DNA from: Tuctoria greenei
Lineage: Eukaryota; Streptophyta; Magnoliopsida; Poales; Poaceae
DNA length: 64,000 nucleotides
Assembly: GCA_036927565.1 (NCBI GenBank)
Contig: JAYESD010000002.1
Location: 219,731,882 to 219,795,881 of the forward strand
Reading direction: 5' to 3'
Position numbers and translations under genes: made by a program. The notes below the pieces were generated by a model that was not told where the DNA came from, searched no databases, and saw nothing but the letters and a program-made list of their open reading frames with translations. This document shows positions 44,601-56,067 of this stretch, piece by piece (within the stretch, counting starts at the first letter, position 1; every line of letters begins with the position of its first letter).

Positions 44601-46103
44601 AATCAAAATTTTTTTTCTCTTTATTTTTTTGATATTTTTTCTCAATTAGGGGCACAAGAATAGAAACAACACCATGTATTAGCTCAAACCGATGAAAGAT
44701 GTGATCAGTACCAATTCAGGAGCGATTGAAAAAAAACTGGTGCTGGAACTTCGGGGTTCGAAACAAGGGCCTTCTTATTTTTTTTAAATTTTTTTAAAAC
44801 ACCGTGACCGGCGTAGCCAGTGTATCATATGTGGATTTTTTCGAGACCATTACGGGAAAAAAATGCGCCTCAATCGGAGTTCTGAGCGAAAAGTTATGTT
44901 CGTTTTAAGGATGATACCCCGAATCAGGTTATGGTGGTGCTGCAAACTGCAACAGAAACGAATCGGTGGATGGAATTTTTTTGTAGATGGTAGCGGATGG
45001 AAGAAACAAAACTGAACCAAAACAAATCTAAACCAGCAACCAGACTCAACCTAGGACACGAACTCAGAACTACTGACTCCAAAACTAAATTGTGCAAAAG
45101 GCTGAGCGGGGGTTGTAGGTCAGGGAAAGTAAGAATTTTTTTTGTGCCTTTTTGTGGACGATAGGACTGAAACAAAATAAATCTAAAGGGCACACAAGTA
45201 TACCTCACGGTGAACCTGGAAATCTGATACCAATTGATAGGGGAATTGGTCCCGCTCTTCCGAGAGGTATGGTAAACTTGATTGGATGGAGATCTCGACA
45301 TTGATGATCCAAGGCTCCGAACGAACAAAACCCGCAATCACTACACCACTGCTCCGTTGGTTATCACCCGTGTCACATGAGTGACCTCACCACGAAGGCT
45401 TATCCCTGCAAGCGCAATCAAGAACACAAGCAAGCATAGAGAAGTTGCAATCAAAACTGAATTGATTACGAAATTGGGATCTCACAACCGATGATCAGCG
45501 ACACTGTTCAATGACTGATTGTATCTAAGAAAAACCCAACCCTAATGTGGTGACGGCTGCTGTATATAAAGGAGTTTAGGGGCATGCAAGACCCCTGGAC
45601 GCAACCCCAATGGGCTTCCACACGATACACGTGCTAGCAGCCCAAAAGACGGTGGCGCAGCACCGGACAGAATCTGGACGCCCACTTGTCTTGCTGATTC
45701 CTGTAATCTTAGAAGTAACTTTGAGGTGGGGCTGGTTCCATTGGAAGCTTTATAAAATCACGGTTCCAGCCATATATAGAACGTCCAATTCCGACTCCGT
45801 ATGTCTCCGGAACGTCAGTTTTGGTGAAGGCAGCTCCTGGAACCCGAGGTGGAGTCGAAGTCGAGTTGTACTTGGGTTCCTCCTTGTGTGCACATCCTAT
45901 CTCCTCCTCCTTGATTCCTTGGACTCCTACAAGACCTTCCTGGTCCTCTCCATTGTTCCTAATCAATAAAACATGCATGGAAACAAGCATAAGTTCTGAA
46001 AAACAATTGATAAGGTTAGAACGTACCTGGAGATCCAATTGTTGTGCACGTGCTCTAGTGATCGGTCCTTGCATTGTATGCAAAGGAGAGATGTCCTCAT
46101 CAG
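38645..46103 (-). mobile_element. Ty3/gypsy element, minus strand, with extra polyprotein piece beyond its 5' LTR
   Basis: The left LTR runs from TGATAGGAG at 38645 to about 39380; the right LTR from TGATAGGGG at 45235 to about 45970. They are clearly homologous with scattered differences, so the insertion is not young. Just left of 45235 the minus strand reads ATTGGTATCAGATTTCC, a Met-tRNA-type primer-binding site, which fixes the orientation. Homology with the left side continues past the right LTR through 46102, covering the 3' end of pol (GPITRARAQQLDLQV). This gives an internal-LTR-internal-LTR order, as left by unequal recombination between tandem copies. The outer piece stops at 46103, where an Athila-like LTR begins. 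Confidence 0.8.
39409..44128 (-). pseudogene. gypsy gag-pol polyprotein, broken
   Basis: Reading leftwards: gag (44128 to about 43270; starts MTGKKPMDKTSG), a single-knuckle-type CHRCQGLHHMQ (42969-43268), an aspartic protease-like stretch with IIDGGSCNNFVN (42057-42809), reverse transcriptase with VVVYFDDILIYS and RNase H with FKLECDASGIG (40850-41887), integrase zinc region with CCTTCNK (40316-40612), integrase core with ATTCHPQTDGQTE-like residues (39668-40312), and a C-terminal tail (39409-39627). Stops and frame breaks separate these blocks, for example near 43685, 43440, 42960, 42040 and 40315, so no full polyprotein is possible. The order protease, RT, RNase H, integrase identifies Ty3/gypsy. 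The protease has Gly where the usual catalytic triplet has Ser or Thr. Confidence 0.85.
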
Positions 46104-46998
46104 TGTTGACTCCATGTGCCTCTATGAAGGCGATAAAGACTGATTTGTGCGCTAATTGAGCGCCCCTCACTCTCTCACTCTACACACCAAAAGTTTGAGT
46201 TTAGTATTTCACTCCAAAGGGTTAGTGCTACCCAAGTGGCCAGCCAAGTAGAAGGAGAGTGAGGAGAAGCTAGTAGGGGGAGGCTTGGGCCTGTCAAATC
46301 CCCCTTCCACACTTGTACCTCTACAGATGTTTTGCCAGAATCAAGTAAGAAATTTTTGTGAATTCAATACAAGTTTGTTTTCTATTTCGGAGTAGTTTAC
46401 TTTTGTAGCTGTTTGTAGGTTCACTGCTTTAATTCATTCAAGGCTTTAGTCGTAGATTTGCATTCAAAACGATTAGAGTTGTAAATTTAAACTTAAGTGT
46501 GGTGCCTAGGTTATAATTCATAAGTGGGTATCTCGTAGACCCACAGATTGAAGAGGTAGGCAGTAGGTGGTGATAGCCCTATCCATTCTTAGTAATCCTC
46601 CACGTTTGGCTACGCCATAGGCTCTGAGCAGGAATCATGTTGGTTTTGCCAGGAGTAAACCCGTGCTCGAAGCAAACATCTACCATAGGCTACTGTGGCT
46701 TGGAATCAAACTATTGAATTCCCCTCAAATCCTTATCTACCAAACAAATTGTGTGTCCTTGGGATAATAAGTTAGGATATCTCACACATGTTCCTTGGAT
46801 TCGATACCCTTGGGAATACTCTTTTTGGAGAAGTGCTACAACGGTATTTTCATGCGCTTGTGGATTATTCTGTTTTTGTAGGAAATACCAACAAGCATTT
46901 CTGGTGTCGTTGACGGTGAACGATTGTTGTTGATCTTCAAACCTTGTTCACCCTCGTTACTATTGTCTTTTCTTAACATCTTACCATTCCACCACTAA

Positions 46999-49900
46999 AA
47001 TGGAGCAGCCCACCATTCTATCATATTACACCCCAAAGGCCGAGTTCTGAGAGCCACCACCGTCATCAGAACCAATTTGCTCAACTAGCTATGTACTCTT
47101 CCTTGGCTTTATAGCCATGGTTCGGGAACAATCCTTCTCAGGAATGGATTGTGAAAACTCTTACCACCATATATGAGAGTTTGAACAATTGTGTTCTTGT
47201 CTTTTGATTAAAGGCATGACACAAGAAACTCTCGAATGGAAGTTGTTTCCTTTTTCTCTCAAGGAAAAAGCAAAGCAATGGTACACCGATAATGTTGGGA
47301 AAACAAAAGGTGATTGGCGAGAATTGCGAGACAAATTTTATCTTGCATTCTTTCCAATATCCCGAATTGTTTCCCTACGAATGGAAGTACTAGAATTTCA
47401 ACTGATGTAGAAGGAATTAATAGGTGCAGCTTGGGACTGATTTTTGCATTTGAGAAATTTTGGCCCTAATTTGTTAATCCCCGACCTGTTGTTATTACAA
47501 TATTTCTTCAGGGACTTAACAAATAGTCTGCCCTATACCTTGACATTAAGGTTGGAGTGTTTTTCCTCCATAAGATGCCGAAAGAAGGGGAAGGAACTTC
47601 TAGATCGAATTCTAGAAAATGTCTCCTTCATTATGGGTCTTCATAAACCTCTCGTGGAGGAAGCATCCTCGAGCATCAAGGATACTTCTATAGACAAGGA
47701 AGAGCCAGTAGCATGCCCATCACCTACCTTTCCTATAGAATCCTCTCCTGAACCTAAACCACCGAAGGATGATGAAATTCAACCTTCGGAATTCCCGTTC
47801 TATTTCGAGGAAGAGATTTTTGAAGGCTATGGAAACACCTCAAAGTACTGTTATAATAGGAAGCCATCATTGCCTTCAACTCCACCTGACCCGCCTGATG
47901 GAGTATTTCTCCAAGTGATGGTCAAGGAGTTGACCTCTATTTTGAGTTCGGAATGGACGCTAGAGGTTGAGAACTCACCCGAAATCCTTCGGATGACCTC
48001 ACCCTTGGCTACCATTCTATACTACATTAGAGGAGCAACAATGTGAGTCCTTTATAAACCCTACGTTGGAGCTAATATCATTTCTGATACTTGTGCTCTC
48101 ACCATTTTTGGTGATGTGCCAGGGGAACAAACACAAAAGTCCTTCCGAGATACATTTGGAAACATTCTTGAAGGACATATGTTAAGGTCTTCCTTGATTT
48201 CCATGTATTCGAAGTCCGTGACTTCAACATTATGAATGGGGTACCCATTGAAAAATTTCTCATGGAAATTCCCTCGGATGGAAATCTCAACATTAATCTT
48301 GGAGGGAAGAAGATTTATATTCCCAATCTGCGCTCCAAGAACACATCTGCAGAACCTCCCCTCCAAGATGTGCTATTAGAGGAGGTTAGGACTCTTAATT
48401 ATTTAGGACCTCCTGAAGTTGGAGAAGAAGATTACATACTAGAATAGGATGAACTTCAGGAGACATTTGAGTTGCCCAAGGAATAACTCACACCAAGACC
48501 TCCTATTGAGCTTAAAATCTTGCCCCCAGGCCTATGCATGCTTTTCTAAATGGAGATTTGGAAGCCCCTGTCATCATAAGTAACAAGCTTTCAGATGAAG
48601 AAACTCTCAAACTCATAGCCATGTTAGAAAATCATAGGACTGTCTTCGTCTACTCACTCCAAGACCTCAAGGGCATCAGCCCTACTCTTTGCACCCATCA
48701 CATTCCCATTGACCCCGAGAGTACCCCCCCACAGGAGCCTCAACAACAGTTAAATAATGCAATGCGTAAAGTTGTCAAAAGAGAGGTCTTGAAACTCCTT
48801 CATGCTGGGATAATTTATCCCGTTCCTCATAGCGAGTGAGTCAGTCCAGTTCAAGTAGTGCCAAAGAAGAGAGGAATGACGGTTTTTCAAAATGAGGGGA
48901 ATGAATTAATTCCTCAACGAACCTTCATGGGATGGAGGATGTGCATGGACTACCGAAATCTCAACAAGGCAACTAGGAAGGACCATTTTCCACTACCTTT
49001 CATCGATGAGATGTTGGAGCGGTTGGCAAAACACTTCTTCTTTTGTTTCCTTCATGGATACTCGGGCTATCGTCAAATCCCCATCCATCTCGATGATCGA
49101 AGTACGACCACATTCACATGTTCTTATGGAACATACGCCTACCGTAGAATGACTTTTGGACTATGTAATGCTCTTGCATCCTTCCAAGGTGCATGATGTC
49201 TATCTTTTCTGACATGATCGAAGAAATCATGGAAGTTTTCATGGACGCTTCTCCATCTATGGAGAACTTTTGATCATTGTATGGAAAATTTAAACAAAGT
49301 CTTAAAAATATGACAAGAGAAGGACATGGTGCTAAATTGGGAAAAAATCCACTTTACGGTCTGTGAAAGCATTCTTCTTGGACACTTGGTGTTCGAGAGA
49401 GGGATAGAGGTGGACAAGGCAACGATTGAAGTTATTGAGCAACTTCCACCCCCTGTCAAACATTAGAGGAATTTGCAGCTTCCGAGGTCATGCGGGGTTC
49501 TATCGACGATTTATCAAGGATTTCTCCAAAATTGTTGGACCCCTCACAAACCTATTAGCTAAAGGTGCTCCCTCTGATTTTGATGAGGAGTGCCTTAAAT
49601 CTTTTGATACACTCGAAAAGGCACTTGCCTCAGCTCCAAGCATCAAACCCCCTGATTGGACGCTTCCATTCGAAATCATGTGTGATGTCAGCAATTTTGC
49701 TTTTGGTGCGGTCTTAGGCCAAACTAAAGATAAAAAGCAACACAACATAGTCTACGCTAGCAACACCCTAACAGGAGCATGACTCAATTATGCCACTACA
49801 AAAAAAAGGATTCCTCATAGTATTCTTTGCTATCGACAAGTTTAGGTCCTATTCGGATGCCCAAGGTCATAGTCTACACGGACCATACAACCTTGAAATT

Positions 49901-50143
49901 TTTTGCTTACCAAAAAGGACGCTAAACCAAGGCTAATCTGATGGATTCCCCCACTCCAAGAATTTGATTTAAAAATTAAGAATAAGAAGGGAGCAGAGAA
50001 TTTCGTTGTGGATCATCTCTCACGTATGGAAGTCACAGAAACCACGTACCTACCTATTAATGACTTCCTACATGATGACATGTTTCTCTAGGTGACCGAC
50101 TCTCACCTTTGGTATGCGGATATCGTGAACTTCATGGTCACGG
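46999..50143 (+). pseudogene. Athila-like gag-pol, 5' part, heavily broken
   Basis: Gag begins near ATGGAGCAGCCC (46999), with a recognisable core GMTQETLEWKLFPFSLKEKA (from about 47212). A Pro/Glu-rich linker (47444-48046) and protease-region remnants (about 48060-48450) follow. Reverse transcriptase runs from about 48560 (LSDEETLKLIAMLENHR) through MDYRNLNKATRKDHFPLPF and the YGTYAYRRMTFGLCNA motif to about 49200. The YxDD block itself is degraded at 49200-49300. Connection and RNase H follow (GHAGFYRRFIKDFSKI; FEIMCDVSNFAFGAVLG; to about 49782), then DHLSRME near 50010. Many stops and shifts; no function possible. Confidence 0.8.
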
Positions 50144-53100
50144 TGTAACACCCTAATCTTCATCCAGCACGGATTGCATTCACTCTCATACATGTTCAAT
50201 ATAGTGCAACACAAAAAGGAACAAAATTAAAATGAATTATATGCAAAAAAAGAAATTAAAATCTATTCTCGAAACGGACTTGTCTGGACCAGAACCCCGA
50301 ACTAGTCAAGTATACGATTCTCCTCAGAACAACGGACTCGTCCGACACATGGTACGGACTAGTCTGACTTCGTTTCTGTTCTCACCTGAACATGTCCCAT
50401 AAACCTACGGACTAGTACAGTTTCTAGGGTTTCGACTCGATTTTCTATTTTCCTCCAAGACGAGTTAAGGGACAATCGACCTATTTGGGCCCAAGGACGT
50501 CGTGCCCCCCCTGAGGAGCCCAAGTGGGACCCCACTGAGGCCCCTACTTGTCCCCATCGCTTCCTATTTAAATTTCACCTCAACCCCACCCCTCCTCCTC
50601 CTGTATAAACAACCCACAACCCCTCCTCTCATACTGCCCATGTTAGAGAAAACTTCACCGTCTATTTCTCATCATGAGCCGCCATCAAGAAGGAAGAAGC
50701 TCTCATTGCAAGGAAGAAAGAGGAAGAGGAAGGAGAAGAAGAAGGAGGACTCAACATGATTGTCGTCACTGTTGCGATCTTCTTCATCGACTCTTTGACA
50801 TCAATGTTCTCCTTCCACCTCTTGTCGCCAATTCATCGTCAACGGATCTAGACGTCAAATTACACGCGTTGCAACTAATTCTCGACCGTTGAACTTTTGC
50901 ATTCACGGTAACTATCCTAGATCCAACTTTCCTTGTGAATTTTGATCCCACTCTTGATTCAAACCATGCCCTAGTTGGGAAGTTTGCAACACTATGGACA
51001 TATGGAACTAGTCCGGTCCAGAGCAAACATGTCCGTCCCATTGTGCAAACTAGTTCGGCCTCTGAATTTCTGAATTCCTGAAACTTTCCCAGTTTTTCCC
51101 AAAATGACTTGAAACTTGCTCAAACATGTAAAACTCAATTGTAACTTCTTAGTGTAACACCCTCATTTTTCATGCATCATGCATTGCATAAGTTCGTATT
51201 CATGTTTATCATTGAGCAACATAAAAAGGAATCAATTTAAAATGAATTTAGAGTAAACCGCACATAAGAATTATGGGAAGTGCGGACTAGTTCGATTTTG
51301 GTGTGGACTAGTCCGATTCCTCTCTGACCTCCATCAGACTTGTTCGTTTTGCTGTGGACTAGTCTGTTTTTTTCTCCGGACGCTTTCGGACTTGTCCGGT
51401 CCAGTGCAGACTAGTCCGGTGTTCCAATTCCTTGGAAATATTGCTATATCCCTGGACTTGCCCGATCTTCCAGCAGAATTGTCTGTTTTCCCTCTAACTA
51501 AAGTTGGACTTGTCCAATTTTGGCCAGACTTGTCTTTTTTCCCCTCTGGATAAGTCTGGACTTGTCCGATGTCCAATCCGGACCTGTTCGATATCTCTTT
51601 GTCCAACTTTGGACTAGTTTGGCCCTTTTCGGACTTGTCCGGTAAATCGCGACTCCAAGTTGTTTTGTTTCACAACTTGTTTCTTGGGTTTTACGTTAAG
51701 TGGGCCTAGGGACGTCGTGCCTAACTCTTTTAGAGCCCATGTGGGACCCTAAAACCGACCTCTACTCACCCCCAAACTCGAAATCCATCCAACCCTAGCA
51801 CTCCACCTCTATAAAAACAACCCCACCCCTTGGCTTGTCATCTATAACAAGAAGAAGAAGAGGAGGAAACAAAAGAGGACCAAGATCTCCATCAACTTCG
51901 CGTTCTTCGTCAACAATCCACCATCAAGTTCTTCATCAACCCTAGATCGTCAAGATCTAAGTGTTGCCTCCAAAACCCTTGATTCTTTGGAGTCTTAGAC
52001 ACCTGATATACCTTCTACTTCTTTTTCCTTACATGAATTCAACCCCAAATCTCCAAATTTACGTCAATCTAGAAAACCCTAGTTCGCTAGTTTTTCGAAG
52101 AGCGGACTAGTCCGATCCTGGCGGACTAGTCCGATTTTCCTGGTTAATTTCTGTCAAATTAATCCTAAATTGATTTGAATTAATTCCAAACTTGTATAAA
52201 CTTGTAAATAACTATTAGAACTGGTTAGTAAACATTAATAGAAACCCATTAACTAGTTTTACTTCATAATTGCATTAATCATGCATATCATGTCATATTG
52301 AGTAATATATGTGCATCTATTGATTGTAATTCTTGTCTTGTATGTTCATTGTGTGGACAAGACGGATTTGCGCTAGAGAGTGCCGTGGAGGATCTTCAGC
52401 ACCAAGAGTTTGAAGTCTTAGATCCTAACCAAGCTCAAGAGCAAGGCAAGTGTCCTTGAACATATTGATCCTGTTTTGACAATAAATGTTTTGTTTGCAA
52501 AACTGCAAGCTTGTGTCAACTTGACGAGAAATCCTATGGTAGGAAGTTTACTAGATTTGTTTAACCACCCTTGTCACCTGGAATTCATGGTAGAGAGTTA
52601 GGAAGGACTTTTTACCTTTTTGCTTCGCTTAAATAATTGGGATGAGAAAACAACTATACCACTTAACTTAATTATGCAATCATGAGATTATGGTTAATAT
52701 GAACTGGTTAATATGAAATGGTAATGGGTGATATAAGCAAGCATGGTATGTTGATGGGTTGGAAGATTTTGGTGGTTTGGCTTACTTTAGATCTAAAGAC
52801 CGGTTCGTGGAGCGACCATCCAGGACATACAGTGCCACCACGAGGCCAAGTTTGGGTGTGGCGTAGCTAATTAATTAGGGTATTGCTAGTATTGAATGGA
52901 TCATTTGGCGCACCGGGGAAGGGGAGTCGGATTGGGTTTGGATATGGTTGGCAGGACTCCCTGGGATTCGAATGGCACAAGAGGGGGCCCTTAGCTGAAG
53001 ATGTGCTCAGTTGGAGACATTGCCACTGGTGAAACCTTAGTGGGTCCGTACATGCTAGTAGTCCCTTCGTAAAGGCTACTTTGTGATCTCTTGGCCACAC

Positions 53101-55616
53101 ACCTAAGGAAGTGTGAGATGACATAATTGAGATTCTATAGTCATCGAAAGGTGATGAAATCACAAACACGTGGGTAAAGTGGTACAACCTCTGCAGGGTG
53201 TCTTAAAACTATCATGATAGCCGTGCTCCCGTTCCTGAGCAACCTGGACCCTCACATGATTTGAGGGAAATTGGGATTTGGGATGCTTATGGTTTGGTAC
53301 TAGTTATGGCTGGTTATGTATTAAATTCTGGTATTGGATACAATTAATGGTAATGGTGAAATCTGGTATATGGATGATGGATGTGGAATATGGACTTGTA
53401 CTACATTATTACTTATGGTTATGATGGGTTTACTTCACATACATATAATATATTGCTTTTTCAAATGTTTTAATGTACTTTTCAGCACTTAGCCTTTATT
53501 ATTGTTGTCATTTGAATCAACTACATGTCATACTTTTCACACTTGCTGAGTATGACATGTACACACCCTTGCAATTACCTCACCAACAGTTGCAGGTCAG
53601 GATTGGGAGTACAACATTGATAATGCGGAGTTCTAAGCCGTGTCTGCCGTCAGCTTTGCCTATAGTGTTGATTGGAGCTGCGCCATATATCCCTTTGCTT
53701 AGCTGCTTAGTTTGCTTAGTTAGTTTATTTCGCTGTATTAGTTCAAACTTGTCATTAATATTCATTAGAGCTTGTATTCGAGGATATTATAGAATTTCTA
53801 ATAAAAGTGCTTAATTAATCTTGTTCTGTGGTAATTTTCTGTATATCCTTTTGTGAATGCACTCATGTATGTGTGCTGAACGTCCTGGACACACATATGC
53901 GTTCACTTGGTTCATTTTCGGAACCAAGTGTCACAGTTAGTAAGCAATAGTAGTAACCTAATAACATGTATTACATCATAATTGCATCTTTCATGCACAT
54001 GATGGCATATTGTTTACTATATGAGCATTTATTGATTGCAATGCTTGTTTCGCATGTTTGTCACGTGGAATAGAAGGTAACGCTCTAGAAGGTGCTTACG
54101 ATGATCTTCAGCACCAGAACTTTGAAGGACTTGATCCAAACCAGCCACCAGAGCAACGCAAGTGCCCATGAACATTTTGATTCTGTTTTCAAATGTTTTG
54201 TTTGCAAAACTGCATGCTTGTGTCAAATTGATGGGAAACCCATGAATAGGTGTTTACTAGACCTGTATACCCATCCTTGTCGCTCGAGATATAATGTAGA
54301 GAGTCGGGAAGGATATTTTCCAGTTGTGCTTTGCTTTGCTTAATTGGGACTGGGAATAACCAAAATGGCTTAATTATGAACTATTGAACGTATGAACTAT
54401 GTGAATTGATGATAATGACAATTTTAGCAACACGGAACTTAGGGGATCTAAGCAAGCACGCTTTGTGGAATGGGTTGGATGATATGGTGGTTTTGCTTGT
54501 CTTAGATCTAAGGATCGGTTCATGCGAGAATATGCCAGGACAACAGTGCCACCATAAGGCCAAGTATAGGTGTGGCTTAGCTGATTAATTAGTGTATTGA
54601 CAATATCGTTCGGATCATAATGAAGGTTCGGGGAATGGGAGTCGGTTGGGTTTGCAGTGATGGCGGGACTGCTCTGGGATCCGAACGACACAAGAGGGGG
54701 CCCTTGGATGGATGTGCTCAGTTGGAGACATCACCTCTGGTGAAACCTTAGTGGGTCCGCACATGCTGGTAATCACATTGTAAAGGCTATTTTGTGATCT
54801 CTTGGCTACACACCTATGGAAGTGTGAGATGGCATAATGGAGGTTCTTAATCATCAAAAGATGATAAAATCACTAACTTATGGGTAATGTGGTACAACTT
54901 CTGCAGAGTGCTAAAAACTATCATGATAGTCATGGGCCCGGTTAAGAGCACCTAGATGACCTACATGATTAGAAGGAAACCTGGGTATTGGTTGGGTTTG
55001 GTTGTGGTTATGGTTTGGGTTACATCATATGAGCATGGTTGGTCATGAAGGTATGAAATTGGCATATGGTAATGATATTAATTGTTGACTAGTTATAAAT
55101 GAATTATGTTGGTAAATGAGGATGTTGAATATGTATTATGATAATTACCAGGGTTATGATGGGATTTAATCAAACATAGACATTGTAAGCTGCTTTTACA
55201 TGTTTGTGAACTGAATGAGCTTTATGCAACTAGCCATTTATTATCATCTTTGTTTAAGCTATGTGTCATTCTTTCCCACACATGCTGAGTAAGACATGTA
55301 CTCAACCTTGCTATTCCCCCACTAAAACAGCTACAGAAGACGCTTAGGAGTACCACGAGGATCATTTGGAGTACTAGGTTGTGTGCTATTGTCAATTGCC
55401 CGTGGAGTGGAGTTGTGCTACTCAGTTTATTTCTGCTGCAATAATTAGAGACTTGTAAATCGAGAACTAATGGATTATTGTAATACGGTACTTATTCATC
55501 ATCTGAGACATGGTTAATTTGTGAGTATTATTTGTGATGCACTCATGTATGTGTGTTAAACATCCTGGACACACATATGTGTCACACTTGGTTCATTCTC
55601 GGAACCGAGTGTCTCA
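50144..55616 (+). mobile_element. Solo LTR A (chromovirus family), 5-bp TSD, split by solo LTR B
   Basis: It begins TGTAACACCCTAATC at 50144 and ends ACCGAGTGTCTCA at 55616, with CACGG directly before (50139-50143) and directly after (55617-55621), a perfect 5-bp target duplication. Minus the nested LTR B it is about 2.7 kb, similar to LTR C at 58648. There is no internal region between the two halves, so it is a solo LTR left by recombination. It carries the CGGACTAGTCCG-type palindromes at 50270-50410. Confidence 0.9.
51153..53935 (+). mobile_element. Solo LTR B nested inside LTR A
   Basis: It runs from TGTAACACCCTCATT at 51153 to CAAGTGTCACA at 53935, 2,783 bp. The flanks are CTTAG (51148-51152) and GTTAG (53936-53940), a 5-bp duplication with one mismatch. 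It has the same layout as LTR C: palindrome array at 51290-51660, a TATAAAAACAACCCCACCCC promoter-like stretch near 51812, then a long 3' half ending in GGTTCATTTTCGGAACC. It must be younger than LTR A, which it interrupts. Confidence 0.9.
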
Positions 55617-55621
55617 CACGG

Positions 55622-56067
55622 GGTACGTGCCACAAGGGGAAAACAAAAAGAAAGCTCATCTATGAGATTCGTAGACACCTATGGGACGACCCATATCTCT
55701 ATAGACTATGTGTTGATGGATTTCTTAGAAGGTGTGTCCCTATAATCGAAAGCACCAAAATCATTGAAAAATGCCACGCTGGCCACGCTGGACCCTACGG
55801 AGGCCATTACAATGTTTACCATACTCACGCAAATATCTAGCGAAGTGGATTTTATTAGCCTTCAATGTATGAAGATACCAAAGAATTCATTCGCGGATGT
55901 TGGAAATTCCAAGAGCATGGAGGAATCAATGCTTGTAATGCCATGCCCCTCACATATAATCTCCATGTCAAATTATTCGATGTGTGGGGTATTGACTTCA
56001 TAGGACCTTTTTCAAAGTCCTATGATTGCGAGTATATTTTGGTGACCGTCGATTATGTATTAAAATA
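55622..56067 (+). pseudogene. Athila-like pol continuation: integrase zinc-finger region
   Basis: Continues the element broken at 50143. It reads KKKLIYEIRRHLWDDPYLYR, then LCVDGFLRRCVP and a CHAGHAGPYGGHYN block in one frame, and GCWKFQEHGGINACNAMPL with LFDVWGIDFIGPF in another. These are the HHCC zinc region and the start of the integrase core of Athila-type pol. It stops at 56067 against a chromovirus reverse transcriptase. Confidence 0.75.

Larger units (their letters stand above)
46104..56067 (+). mobile_element. Athila-like Ty3/gypsy element, split by a solo LTR and truncated at its 3' end
   Basis: The candidate 5' LTR spans 46104 (TGTTGACTCC) to 46897 (AACAAGCA). TGGTGTCGTTGACGG at 46902-46916 follows, a decayed form of the Asp-tRNA site used by Athila elements (TGGCGCCGTTGCC). 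Gag and pol pieces follow to 50143. A solo LTR insertion (50144-55616) interrupts the element, and pol resumes at 55622 with the integrase zinc region, ending at 56067 where another gypsy pol begins. The Asp-type primer site and the gag sequence support the Athila assignment. The LTR start is inferred from TG and from the break in the neighbouring element. Confidence 0.7.
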
